DNA of 64,000 bases from contig WHVA01000140.1 in NCBI GenBank assembly GCA_015179125.1, forward strand, positions 62,001 through 126,000, given 5' to 3'. The notes beneath the pieces are model-generated. The model made no database searches. It was not told the DNA's origin and saw only the letters and a program-made list of their open reading frames with translations. Made by a program: the position numbers and the translations under genes. Source of the DNA: Gautieria morchelliformis (Eukaryota; Basidiomycota; Agaricomycetes; Gomphales; Gomphaceae). Every line of letters begins with the position of its first letter. Positions within the stretch are counted from its first letter, which is position 1. Shown here one piece after another: positions 23,522 to 34,951 of this stretch.

Positions 23522-24929
23522 ATGCCGGACGACATCCTGGATGACATCCTGGACAAGTTTGAGGAGGAAGAGGACGATGAAGAAGAGCTAATGGGTGGGG
23601 CTGTATGTAAGTGTGCTTGAGCTCTATATTATTCTTCCCATCCACCTGACAGCATCCTAAAAACACATCACTAGGTTTAACCCTTGCCGGGGAGCTGCAG
23701 GTGTGCCAAGATCATGCAGAGCGATGCCACCCGGCTAAATTCTATCTTACGCGTCTGGATCTCCCTCACCCAAAAGGGGATACCGCGTGGCAACATATGC
23801 TACATGCGCAGAATGACCGGGCTTTCATCACCACCATGGGCTTCGATGTAGATACTTTTCAATACATCCTCCAGTCAGGATTTCAGAAAATTTGGGATAC
23901 AACAGCCATAGAGCATAGGGACACCAATTCATGGGGTGTGCCACGTATTGGTCACCGTTCTTTGGATGCGGCCGGTGGACTGGGACTCGTACTTCACTAT
24001 ATTCACTCTTGCATGACATAGACCAGTCTGCAACAAATATTCGGACTTATACCAGCAACAGTGGACCGTTATGTCAATTTTGCTATGAACATCTTCGAGA
24101 CTTGTCTTTCAGAGATGAGGGAGGCCTGTGTGTCATGGCCCAATGAGGAGAAAATGAAGGAGTTCGGCGCATGATAATGGCCAGGCACCCACTGTTGGAG
24201 GGAGCACTCGGCACCATTGACGGTCTGAATTTACCAGTCGAGGTACCAAATGATCCTGGGATGGAGAATGCTACATATAATGGATGGACACACAATCACT
24301 ACTCCAGTCAAGTGTTTGTGTTTGCGCTGGATGGTAGGTAGCGAACACTTGGCCAGTTTTGTCATCTAACTAGCCTCACAGGGACCATTCTTGAAGCAGT
24401 CCTGAATGCACCAGGTAGTTGGCATGACTCGAGAATTGCACGCCCAGTATACGAGCAATTGGTTAATAGGACTCCGGAGGGATATTTCCTTGTAGCTGAC
24501 ACAGCATTTCCTCGGGGATCCTCACTCGTGGGCCAGAAGATTAAAGCGCCCTTGAAGTCTGGTGACAAACTTCCTCGGGCTCTATTAGCACACACGGAAC
24601 GCTTGACATTGGACAGAGAATTATTATCATATAGACAAACAGCAGAGTGGGGTATGCGAGCACTCCAAGGTGGCTTTGGTCGTTTGCGTGTCCCATTGCA
24701 TGTCGACCCAGAACATCGAGGCCGACTTCTTCGGGTGATCACTCGGGCTTTCAATCTATGTGTTAGGAGAGTAGGAGTGAACCAGATCAGAGCTGTCTAT
24801 TGTGATATTTGGAGGCAGGCTGAGGGTGATGAAATATGGACTAACTTTACCTCTATGGTGCTAGGAGATTTGTGCGCCAATGATCAGGTAGGTCAGTTTC
24901 ATACAACGGCTGTAGAGGAACACTCTTAG
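23522..24929 (+). pseudogene. PIF/Harbinger DDE transposase (DDE_Tnp_4 type)
   Basis: The DDE nuclease that would cut and rejoin the element. Exon 1 starts at ATG 23522 with an acidic stretch (DKFEEEEDDEEE). An intron leads to the exon near 23676 with TLAGELQVCQDHAERCHPAK. Helix-turn-helix-like TSLQQIFGLIPATVDRYVNF follows, then GTIDGLNLPV (first Asp), an intron at about 24332-24380, NAPGSWHDSRIA (second Asp) and RQTAEWGMRALQGGFGRLRV (Glu). The frame has an in-frame TAG at 24019-24021, just before TSLQQ, and a one-base shift near 24168, before ARHPLLEGALG. All three catalytic acids are still present. Stop at 24927-24929. Confidence 0.8.
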
Positions 24930-25152
24930 GGCTCAATACTGTTTTGTATTATATACATGAGATGGCTACACGGCAGTTGATGCAGCTGATCAAGAAAGGA
25001 AGGCATGAAGCGATGGGGCCTACGTTTTAGGACATTTTTGGAATGGACAAGAAAGAGACATGACCGACTGAGTGGGTCTTACCAAGAAGTGCCTGGATTG
25101 CGGGAGTTGATCAAGAAAAAGAAGGCGATAAGCAACAATTACATGTTTTTTT

Positions 25153-26608
25153 TCAGGTATTGATGGGACTTGGAGGCCAATAAAGGCTGTCCTCCGAGAG
25201 CGCATTGGTGTGAGGCCCAGTGTCATCGAGATGGCCTGGAGAATTTGGCTCCTGTGAATGAAGAGTTGACGAGGGAAGTGATGAAGATGGACGATGGGAA
25301 ACAGGATGACTCTGCCCATGAATCATCTGATACATGTGCAGGTCACGTTCAGCGTTATCTGCCCGCCGACTTTCTCGGTCAACTTCACGCTGTAGAGTGT
25401 GAACCTCTTTCCTCAGAGACCATGCCTCAGCCTCAGCCTCACGAAGCTGAGATGTCAGGTTGTGGAGATGCAGGGTCTCCAAACGCCGGGCCTGCCTGCC
25501 ATCGTCACGAGCTGCCTGGGACATGGGGTCAAACACTCGTGCTATATTATGCAGTGTCCCTCATATGTTTGCTGAGCTTGCACGAGAGCATCCCTCATTT
25601 TCAGCATTTCGGGGTATGTGTCGAGCAACATAGCTCTTCAACTCCTTTTTGACCTTTACCTTGCGCGAGTCATCAGAGGATATCTCAATGACCTCGTCAT
25701 CAAGATCCTCATCACGGACCACTCCCGAAGCCACCCGGTTCTTGATCAAGTGCTCGATAGCGTGGGCACGTTCCACCTCTAGAGGGCATTCTGCACTGCC
25801 TGTTGGTTTGGATGTACACACCAGCTACAGAGATCCAAGTCAGAGCTGCATTATCAACAAGACACGACAAGACTCACCAGCTTATACCATTTCTCGATGG
25901 TCTCAGCTGAACGTAATGGACGTTCATTTTCTTCGGCCCAATCCACAAAGTGTCCATACAATGCCAACCACTCCTTTTCACCGGCAGGAAGAAGCTCTTC
26001 CACAAGGTCCAACAGCCCATCAAAATCTTCTGCTCGCCATTTAACTGCCCCGAGTGTGTGCCCCCGCTTCACAACTGGCTCTTCTTCACCAGTGTCACTA
26101 CCTGAAACAACCTTCTTCCTTTTTGCAGTTGCTCGTGTTCCCTTACCCCTTACAGATGGTTTCCCCCCACGAATAGCACTTCCCTGTTTGTTCGGTGCAG
26201 TGACCCTTGTGCCCTTTACCGATTTTACTGCTGCGGCCTGGGTTATCAGCGCAGATGCATCAGGCAGGTCATTCTCTTTATCATCGCCCGATGCTGAAAA
26301 AATAGTGGTGGCCCACGGGTGAGGTTTGAAATCAGGTGGCTGTACACCCAGTACAGGAGGCATATGCACCGGCGGTTGATGCTCATGCTAGGATGTAGGA
26401 GCCTGAGGAAAGTCCTTGGAGGTCCACCGGATGCAGAGAACGAGGGCCGGTGATTCCAGGAAGGATCGGCGCCATGTGACCATTCCTGACTTATAGGAGA
26501 GCTCGATGTTACACGTCCCACTACTTCAATTTTGTTCATCCGAGCAAAAGACGACGCTAAGCTGGGTCGAGAGGGATTGGAGGTGGGGGGTATGCCGTTC
26601 TGGGTCAA
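25153..26608 (-). pseudogene. Myb/SANT-like protein of the PIF/Harbinger element
   Basis: The second gene of the transposon; in related elements this DNA-binding partner recruits the transposase to the ends. Order on the minus strand: an N-terminal exon from ATG 26608 (MTQNGIPPTSNPSRPS); an exon with a basic stretch (RGKGTRATAKRKK) and the Myb/SANT-like helix region WRAEDFDGLLDLVEELLP followed by KWYKL; a GT-AG intron of about 60 bp near 25.85 kb; CTSKPTGSAECPLEVERAHA; an acidic patch; then a coiled coil (LTSQLREAEAEAWSLRKEVH). An in-frame TGA (complement of 25561-25563) interrupts it before the coiled coil; the surrounding frame is continuous, consistent with a CGA to TGA change. Confidence 0.75.
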
Positions 26609-26738
26609 GCTGTCAAATAACTGTCAAAATGAAATGAATTAAATTGTTTAGGACTGCGAAAAACGTTTAGGATGGGGGAGAGGGGCCATCCTAAACTAAG
26701 GGTTTAGGACGGCGTTGCGTCGTTCGGCAGAGTTTCAA

Positions 26739-27530
26739 ATGGCTTCTCTGTCATCAGCTAACGATATTGACGCAGTGGATTTTAATGGAAAATCCATCAA
26801 TCTGTTGGAGATCCACAATGTATTCTGTCCGGGTTCTTGGGTGGTTGCACAAATCACGCCGACTTTGTTCGTTTTTAGGGTGGTCGATAAAGTATGAAAA
26901 GTTAATGATCTTATAGGTGGGATATAACAACTCAAGACGGTGGAATTTCACGTCACACAAAGACTTATCAATTGGTGATCAATCGAGTTCAGTTGGCATT
27001 GAAACCTATACCGGAAACAGAAGGAGATCGTCTTGAAGGAACTTCTTTATCAATTCTGAAGCACGCTCGCGATGATGATGGTAATGGAGAAGAAATGCCT
27101 CCATTGTTACCAGCGCCGAAGCGAACTTTGCTAGGACTGGAAACGTTTGCGTCCTCTGGGACGCCCTCTGTGACAGTTGCCAGCAGTAGTAAAACAACCT
27201 CTTTTAAAATGAAAGTTCGTAAAGTTAGTTTTCTTTTTCATTGGATGTTACATGTTAATGTGCATTAACGAATATTTGTAGAAGGAGTAATCGAAGCGTG
27301 ACTTGAAGTGGAACGATAATCAGTGGAATGAATCCAAAAGAAAATTTGTGGTGGTAGAAGCGTGTTCTATCAAGATGTACAATAAGTCTCTTTTTGTTTG
27401 TGTACATTTAGTGATACGTTGTTTGGAGAAATATTGTCAGGGCAATACATTGTTTCACTTGCAGTCTTCTCTTTCAGCCTTTGTTGCCACGTATTCCCCC
27501 ATGGATTCGTGACTGATACGCATGGAGGAG
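26739..27530 (+). CDS. Unrecognised protein, probably split by introns
   Basis: Two protein-like blocks on the plus strand. The first starts at ATG 26739 (MASLSSANDIDAVDFNGKSI, then EIHNVFCPGSWVVAQITPTL). The second, about 26.92-27.22 kb, reads WDITTQDGGISRHTKTYQLV and RDDDGNGEEMPPLLPAPKR. A third short block (27.3-27.4 kb) has LKWNDNQWNESKRKFVVVE. The most obvious intron between the first two would be only about 25 bp, shorter than others here, so the model is unsure and the gene may be broken. No family recognised. It begins about 30 bp beyond the PIF/Harbinger end. Confidence 0.4.
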
Positions 27531-27622
27531 GCTGTTGGTGGAGAGAGGATGGTGTGTTGATGATAAGATGAACGGTGCCCAGATGTCAGACGAAGGTCGT
27601 TTAATGACTCTCGTACCGCGGC

Positions 27623-28112
27623 TGTCAGGGGACACCCTGTTTTCCATTTCCAGTTCCGACACCACACCCAGTTCCAACTCCATTTCCGACTCCGGTTCCG
27701 GTTCCGATTCCATCTCCGCCTCCGCTTTCGGAAATGATTCCGCTTCTGGGAGAACTTCCACCAGTTCTGTTCGCCTCGCCAGTTCCACTCCAATTTCCGA
27801 CTTCCACTCTCGGAACAGTGTTGGAAATCAAGCGACTTGCGTAATAGGTGGCATCAAGGGTCGATCAAGGGTCAGGGTGGTCAGGGAGATGCAGGGTTGA
27901 TGGCGGGTGCCAAGTGTTGTCCCTGGCTGCGCAGCGTAGTATAATACGGGCTCGCTGGCATTGGGGGTCCTTAGACTTTTCTCTTTGGATTCCCCCTTGT
28001 CAGGCGAGAATCCCCTCTCTTGTATGCTTTGTTCATTTATACATACTTTGGATTTCCCCTTGTCAGTTGTGTGGTAGTGTGATCTCCACAACCAGCTAGG
28101 GTTGCCCTTACA
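27623..28112 (+). mobile_element. Solo LTR (TGTCAGGGGAC family), fossil
   Basis: This 490-bp unit starts TGTCAGGGGACACC and ends GTTGCCCTTACA. A second copy at 56222-63078 has the same ends with an exact target-site duplication. Here the flanks are GCGGC and GCGGT, a 4-of-5 match. The first 200 bp is a run of TTCCGA/TTCCGG hexamers. A 63-bp stretch near 27.99-28.06 kb, with a duplicated CCCCTTGTCAG word, is missing from the other copy. Confidence 0.85.
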
Positions 28113-29242
28113 GCGGTGTTTTGGGCTTGGCGAGGAAACCGCCTGATTACTGAGCGTTTAAAAGGACAATGTTTATGCAGGCATGGAAAAAAGGGAGTGG
28201 GTGGACGTGGAGATGAAAAGAAATGAAAGTGAGCTCTTACCAGGGTAGGGATCGGGCTTTTGAAAGCACTGTGAAATCGTTTGAGACAGGCGGGAGGAAG
28301 GTCCTGTGCAGGTTCATTTCTGGGGAGAAGACTTGGCGAGGGCGACCGATCATCTCAAATCACTTGTAAGACTTTGTGAGGGCATCCCATCATCTCAAAT
28401 CGCTTGTCTACAAGTGAGTTCAGCATAAACAGCAATGACTATGAGAGACATTACCGAACGTGCTGGAACCTTTCCGTGGCGTGTTTATGAGGTCAGTAAG
28501 GGAGACATTCCTGTTCATAGGAAGAAGTCGATGTTTGTCGTCGACCTCGGTCAATTCAATCCTCTTTTCCAAGTTACCCTTTCCCTGTGCATCCGCTAAA
28601 GAGGTGCGCTGACCCCAGCCATTCTCCTTGGGCGGACCCTCATTGTCAGCCGATTTCTTTTCGAAGCTCACCCAGGCTGTTGATTCTCCCACTGTAGGTT
28701 GCTGAATAAAAGCATAAACAGCAATGACCACAAGACACATTACCGAACATACTGGAACCTTGAATGGATTGGACAAGAGACAAGGCTAACAAAGCCGACA
28801 ACAACCCCGGCCAAGCAATCCATGGAACAGGAACCACAGGACTTCATAAGTAAGTAGAACGACGAATGGACAATGAGGAAGACAGGGACATACGGGATAA
28901 AGAATGAACACGCATTTGTCATCGACGGACGGTAAACCGCCTCCAAGAAACGCCGCCGAGGACGGCAGCCAGGACCAATTTGGGAGGGAACGGGAAATAC
29001 GACAGCATCGACAACGAATAAAAAGAAAAAAAGGGAAGGGAGGGAGCGGCAAGGAAAGGGAAAACCCAAACACGTCACGGGAGTGATACATGATTCGTAG
29101 TAGTTGGCACTGTGCGGTGCTGAATGGTGGTAATCGCCGGTGAACAGCGGTGGCCACCAGCGTTCGGCAGTGCTGAGTCATGCTGTCCATGGCCGAGCTG
29201 TATCTCACGGTCTCAAACACCGACGCAGGGTAGACACCCACC
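28113..29242. other. No gene recognised; a spaced direct repeat
   Basis: Two copies of a ~57-bp stretch starting GCATAAACAGCAATGAC lie at about 28424 and 28711, 287 bp apart. Each continues through ACATTACCGAACRTRCTGGAACC. The flanking minus-strand frames I would not call genes. Confidence 0.4.
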
Positions 29243-29327
29243 ATGTGTCCTGCGGTGAGTACTGCCTGTCCCTCATATACAGCGCATATCACTGATGAAC
29301 GGCACTCGTCCCCGTTTCTTCTCATTA

Positions 29328-30260
29328 TGGCTCCCAGAGGCAAACAATCCATGCGAGGAAAACCTGCGGTGGCCCCGAGGAAACCTCAGACACGTGCGGC
29401 GAAGACCACTGCGGACAGGATGGTTGCAGATGAGGAGGCTGCCATCCTCAGGCAGGAGCCCTCTGGGTATACATTCTATTTGCAACATCATCTTCTAAGC
29501 ACACCGTTGACTGACTACTGTGGAAGTGTGGAGCGGGCCCTCCTTGTCAAGAAGCTGACCTCTGACCCGCCGGCCCAGGATCTGCCCATTGCAGGCGAGA
29601 CTGCAGGTCCTCTATCTAGCCCAGGCTGCGCAGCCTCTCACCGGCGCCGCCGCCCCCGCACCTCCTGAGGCTCGCGATGCCCGCCCTGCCCCCCCCCCCC
29701 CTGAGACCCCTCCCCCATGCCCTCAAGTGACTGAGACGTCTCTCTGTCACCATGCAGGTACGTGAAACTGACCGTGGATGCCATCCAACTTATCTAACAA
29801 TCTCACAGTCAGTATATTCGTGGCAGATATGCCAGGCGCTGGGGCACTGGAGACAGAGATCCTCCAAAACATCATGGAGGTCTTTCAAAGGAAGACTTCC
29901 ATGGGCACAGAGTATTTCATCCTGACGATCCCCACCCTCAGGGACTTAGCCGAGACATACTCACCCCTGAAAGGTATGCCTCCCTTTCTCCACCAATCAA
30001 CATGTCTCGCTCAGACCGCTGCAGACAGGCAGGGTCACGTGATGCGTGAGCATCACAAGCAGGGCTTGCAACACGTCGTTCGTTATGGACGAGGCTTGAA
30101 GATCACCGCCATGGATGCTCAAGATCCCCCACCTTACATGCGTGCCGCCAACACTGCACACATTCCAGTAGAGAGGACCGACGACGGCAGCTTCCGCGGA
30201 GATATCACATGGGAATCAGGGCATGTGAAGGTATGTGGCCAATGGTTTGTTCATTCATGA
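29328..30260 (+). CDS. Unrecognised basic protein, intron-containing
   Basis: The first exon starts MAPRGKQSMRGKPAVAPRKP and continues EPSGYTFYLQHHLLSTPLTD. After a Pro/Arg-rich, C-run-containing stretch (29.65-29.76 kb) a second block reads DMPGAGALETEILQNIMEVF and FILTIPTLRDLAETYSPLK, then AADRQGHVMREHHKQGLQHV after a probable short intron (from GT near 29973 to CAG near 30017). I do not recognise the family. The position upstream of the KDZ element and the strong basic start suggest a transposon accessory protein, but that is a guess. Confidence 0.4.
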
Positions 30261-31338
30261 TTTTTGGACTAGTGTGCTCGGCCAGGCACCTGACAGGTTA
30301 TTCTCACCTGACATCAACGAGGCAGGACGTGGCCGGGCTTGGAAACCGTTCGTTGAGGAATTTGGGGCCACGGTAAGCCCTCAACCTTTGTTTCATCACT
30401 CTGCATTAAGTGTACGCAATGGGTGATGTAGGGGGGTCCGATTCCTGACGTGTTCGTGAGAGCCCCGCAGGCAGCGCCTGTGGTGCCGCCGGGGCCACCA
30501 CAAGGTGCGGGGGCATCCTCTCACCCTGAGGGTGACACCGATGATAAGGCTTTTGTGTCGTACCTTCGGAGGATGTTCGCGGTGCAGGATGTTGATGAAA
30601 AGGGTATGACATTTGATGTCAACCTGAAATGGTACCGGGTGGCTCAGAAGCTCGAAAGTCAGTTGAATGCAAAGGGGTTGAAGATTAGGAGACACATGCA
30701 TACGTGTCTTCGCCCGACCTTTACCCTTTCCGCTAGCTACCCCTACATCGTGATCATCGTCACTCACCCCTGCCCGCCGGGCTCACTTCCGAGCCTCCAG
30801 CTGCTCCCACTTGGTCTTGACGATCTTCTTACGTTTTTTCCTTTTTCCCTTGCCCGCCACAGTCATCTCCTCTAGCCCCAAGCGCTCCTCCCTCCTCAGC
30901 GCCTTCCTCGCTTTCTCAAAAAGCTTCCTCGCACTCAAGCCCCTGAACTCCACATGCAGTTCGGACGAGGGGTCCTCGTCCTCCCACATCTCTTTGGTGG
31001 CCAATACCTTCTCGCACCATGTCTTGTCCTGGGCAACAGACGTCCATCCCAGGCACAGAACCAATGCAAACTCCTTCTTCCCAAAGCGGCGCTTTGGATA
31101 GAAAGGATCATCTATAGTGAGCATTCAGTATTCCACCTATGCCAGAGGAAGCAGGCGCACCGGCTGGTAACTAACAGTTCCCCCGAGGTTACTTCTTCAG
31201 GCCTGGATAGTGACGACGAGTAGATTGGTGTCTACCTGTGATATATACATTTTTGTCCCAAGCGGTGAAAACACTGCAAATGCAACGAACTGTTTTACGA
31301 TTTGGAGAGATAACGTGAAGGTCTGTTGACTTTCCCCA
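30261..31338. other. Unrecognised frames on both strands
   Basis: The plus strand 30450-30700 has protein-like sequence (SYLRRMFAVQDVDEKGMTFD). The minus strand 30783-31124 encodes a basic, lysine-rich C-terminus (TVAGKGKRKKRKKIVKTKWE) after FYPKRRFGKKEFALVLCLGW. Codon use in the minus-strand frame is gene-like. I recognise neither family; they may be parts of convergent genes. Confidence 0.3.
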
Positions 31339-31610
31339 TTGTTTTCAGTGATGTATACTAATCATTCCATGTCTTGCACCTTCCCTTCTGCAGCTTCTGG
31401 TTCCATGGCTCCAGAGGCTCTCCCCCTCCAGTGCACGCCGTTCTCCGAGTACAGCGATTCTATCGTGCAACAGGCCCACAATCGCTTGCCTGAACACATA
31501 CGGGACATAGATAGCTGGGCGCAGGTTTGGGAGCCATCACCCTCGGATCCAGTTGATGCAAATACCGTACCGGAATGTTGACGCAATTAGATCACTTTAG
31601 ATTGCTTGAT

Positions 31611-31812
31611 GATTCTCCAGCTCACAACGCTCACAGTCAGTGCTGTGTCTAAAACAAAAGGAGCAGTTATGCACCCCTCACGCTTGACCTTGCCAAAGCC
31701 AAGGGCTGCCTTGATTCTCAGGCTCGCAACGCTGGCAGTCAGTGCCGTGTCTAAAAAAAAAAGAAGCAGTTACGCACCCCTCACACTCGACCTTGCCAAA
31801 GCCAAGGGCTGT
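31611..31812. repeat. Tandem duplication, ~102-bp unit
   Basis: Two units start at about 31611 and 31713 with GATTCTC and share CAGTCAGTGCYGTGTCTAAA, an A-rich run, and CCTTGCCAAAGCCAAGGGCTG. They lie upstream of the main KDZ blocks and differ mainly in the length of the A run. Confidence 0.8.
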
Positions 31813-32423
31813 CTACACTTACAGACACCACAATTCTTCACTGCATGCCCAGTTCCTGTTACAATGGGACAGCAACCAAATGAATCGCTGAGAACCGACA
31901 CGTGTGTGACAGGTGCAGTGACACGCACGTATCTTAACTTAGTCATACACAGTCAGCATGCCTGTGCGCATGAGAGATGTTTTGCTCATTCTGAACAACT
32001 ACGTGCCAGGGGTGTTGAGTCTGGAGAGGGTGGCGGTCACATTGGGAACCATGGTGGCCATGCGGCCGGTCATCGCTCTTGCCGCCAATCAAGAGCGATA
32101 TGTTGCTCGAGAGTCCGCATGGACCTTCGAGATCAGGGAGGTCATCCTGGGGTCACTTACCCAGGATGTGGATGGTGAAGGGGAGGCAGTGGCCCCACTG
32201 CAGCCTGTATGTTATAGACATGGGAACCCCAGGGATCAAGGAACTGTTGCAGGTGATGAACTGCTGACGGTCCGGCAAGTGCAAAAAATGTACGTCGAAC
32301 ATTTTGCACGCTGGTTACTCGTGGCACGGGCCAGTGACACCTTCCGTTGTGAGGTGGAATTGAGCCTGGATGACCTGGTTGTACGTGTCCTGGAACACCT
32401 TGGCACATGAAACGGGGGGTTAG

Positions 32424-33160
32424 TCTTGTTAGTATTGAAAGTGGTATCGAAAATAGTATGATTTAGTCTCTGAAGTGTGAGATAAATTGAGCCGGAATCA
32501 GAACTAGCAGGGATATCTGCGCACACAATATATTGTGTGTGTCTTATGATATATGCTGATTGAAAGTTAACTACTGTAATAATGGAGCAAAATGAAGTGG
32601 GATTTCACTACTTATTTATGGTACATGAGACTAACTATTTATTAGTTGGTGCTAGTGCTTGGCGGTCGTAGCGTTCGAGAATAGAGACAAAGGATAGGTG
32701 GAATGGGGGGAGCAGCGCATAGCTGTTGATAGGAGTATCGACGGGCATTGTACAAGTTGGGCTGGGGCATGGAGTGTAAAACAGAGAAAGGGAACGGTCT
32801 TTAGAAATGGATAGGGGATGTGATCTAGCTACGGGTAGGGTCGGCTCAATGCGTCGTGTCCCTTGATTGGGTCACGTGATTATGGGATGCACACCATCTG
32901 AGTCGGGCTCGGTGTGCTTGGGAAGGATCTTTAGGGGTGTTCTAGACTACAGTAGCATATGGTGTGTGATCTTGTGATATCGGAATGATCAGGGGTGGGA
33001 ATCGGGTTGGATCGAGTGGGCATGTGAGAGTTCGGCGATCTCGGGCATAAGTCGTTGTAATGTATATGCGTTCGGGGGAATATCGACGAGTTGGTTGTGG
33101 TTTAGATTTGTGTTGTTATGATCATCATGTCGATATTGTGTTTCCTCTGTACTTTCAACA
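32424..33160 (-). mobile_element. Solo LTR inserted in the KDZ transposon, fossil
   Basis: This 737-bp unit starts TGTTGAAAGTACAG on the minus strand and is flanked by an exact 5-bp target-site duplication, GTTAG (32419-32423 and 33161-33165). Related sequence lies at about 12.7-13.35 kb. A G-run of 12 directly follows the right duplication. No internal region remains. Confidence 0.85.
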
Positions 33161-34602
33161 GTTAGTGGGGGGGGGGGTGAAGGAGCATACCTGCCAGGAA
33201 TGCACCCACCGCAAACGGCACTTCAGTGATTTTGAGGACCTGGCGGCCCTTGCGGTGGAGGCAGTGGAGGCCATGGCCAGGAATCGCAATGGAGTTGTTG
33301 TAGAGGTATGTCCACCGCGCGTCCCAAGGTAGGGGACTCGGATTGTCTCGTGTGACTGATCATGCACCTGCAGGACCCACAAGCCAGGGCAGACGCCCCG
33401 CAAGAACGCGCTCCCCACCTGGACCCAAATAGCCTGCCTGTGCAGGAGGAGCCAGGGCCGGGAATCATGTGGGGGTGGGTGCACATAGCAGTCATGGATG
33501 GCAAGACGATGGTCCACCGTGTGAGTGCAGACCCCTGCCCATTTGGCACGTGGCTTATGTCCTTCTTATGTCCTTCTCTTCCCTGGCCTGGTGGAATGGC
33601 ATAGATATGCGCCGTGAAGGATTGTCGAGGTGCCCTCTTGAACTATCGTGATGGGAGGTTCTGCGAGGAGCACATAGCGCTTGGGGGGATATGTGGTGTG
33701 AATGGGTGTGAGCTTGCGGGCACCAACCAGGATGCAATGACATGCGGCAATGCTGACCACATGGAAGTTTTCACTCAATGGCAAGGAAGGTTTTTCCGTG
33801 AGTCCTTCTTGGGCATCCACAGAGGCTTGGGCGTCTGCAGAGCCTTGCACCCACAGCAGTTCCTGACCCCGGGACCACAGACCTTGGCATCAGAAAGGGC
33901 CCCAGGGGGGGAGCCAGGTGGGCATCGTGAGGGTGCACAGGCCCCAGGACATGTGGAACCCTGAGGACCTTGATGTGGGCCATACTTTTCGGGTGAGGCA
34001 CATTTACTGCCTCCAGACGCTCCAATGGGCTTGTGGGGTGCCTATAGGATTTGGGAAATGCTATGGGAGTGAGAGCACCCCTCAGGTGTGTGATTGACCC
34101 CTGGCCATAGGTCATGCACGGCTGACTCCTGTGCCTCACAGGTGCACAATTTCATTTCAGCGATGTTCCCCACACCATCTGGCCGACCAGCATTCATGTG
34201 TTAAATGCATGCAGTCTGTTGTGTCACATGGCGCGACAGAACATCAATGAACCATGGCTGGACAGCACATGCTTTATAGTTGATGCGTGGCACTACATCA
34301 ACCACCAGCTGTCTGACTTGCTGTGTCGGACACGCTGCAATCCAAGCCCGCGCAATGGTTCCCAGCCAGACCTCTTGTTGCAGACCACTGACCCAACCAC
34401 CGGACGCACCCAGGCGGCGTGGGCATTTAATACTGAGGCTGCAGAGCAGCTCAATGCATGGTTGGATGGTTTTGAGGCACAGCTGAGACAAATGAGTGAC
34501 TTTAACTATGATTTTACCATACAGGTGGGATTGCTCTTGTACAAGGAGAAGAGGGAACGGGAAATAGATTCCAAGGGCCTCACATTGCTGGAAGAACAGT
34601 GA

Positions 34603-34951
34603 GCAAGAGGGGTGAGGGCTCCTCAGTGCGGGCGCATTATGCACTGATCCGTAGTGTCGATCCTTCTTACGGTCATGCTCTCATTCTTGTAAGTCACCAG
34701 CGGGACATGGCCCGGTTACTCAGGAGACGCATTTATGAGACGCATTTCGAGACACTTCACTTGTGAATTCATCGAGAAATGACATCGGTCGACGAATATA
34801 CAGATATTGCCTAGTTTTTCTGTAGCCAAATTTGCTGAGAACTGTTATGCAAGAGCCGCCAGTAGTCCAGAACGTCTTCATGCAGACGTGAGATACGCAT
34901 TTCGTGCATGAGAATAATCTCCTGGATCATAAGGTACTTACAAATGATCGA
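34603..34951. other. No gene recognised
   Basis: About 350 bp between the KDZ block and the methyltransferase-like remnant. It has two close copies of TTYATGAGACGCATTT at about 34.73 kb and nothing else I can name. Confidence 0.3.

Larger units (their letters stand above)
23323..26712. mobile_element. PIF/Harbinger-like DNA transposon, decayed
   Basis: A two-gene element: a DDE transposase on the plus strand and a convergent Myb/SANT-like gene on the minus strand, the arrangement typical of PIF/Harbinger. Probable terminal inverted repeats begin GTCCTAAATTCCTAAA near 23323 and, reversed, GTCCTAAACCCTTAG near 26712. They match only partly and I could not confirm a 3-bp target-site duplication, so the ends are approximate. 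Both genes carry at least one interruption, so the copy should not be able to move itself. Confidence 0.75.
31339..34602 (+). mobile_element. KDZ (Kyakuja-Dileera-Zisupton) DNA transposon, interrupted
   Basis: Parts on the plus strand: a leading block (31.96-32.41 kb); a cysteine cluster KEHTCQECTHRKRHFSDFED (33.18 kb); a second cluster, CAVKDCRGALLNYRDGRFCE followed by CGVNGCELAG (33.6-33.75 kb), like the CxC6-type clusters found with KDZ transposases; and a transposase block (33.97-34.6 kb) with TFRVRHIYCLQTLQWACGVP, FIVDAWHYINHQLSDLLCRT and RCNPSPRNGSQPD, ending AEQLNAWLDGFEAQLRQMSD. Short introns separate the blocks, for example ending near 33605. A 737-bp solo LTR splits the coding region at 32424-33160. 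Family assignment rests on remembered signatures, and the exact gene structure is not resolved. Confidence 0.65.

Noticed and set aside
27623-27830. Ser-rich/Glu-rich proteins encoded in the TTCCGA hexamer tract
   Set aside because: All six frames are open because of the simple repeat; it is the 5' part of a solo LTR.
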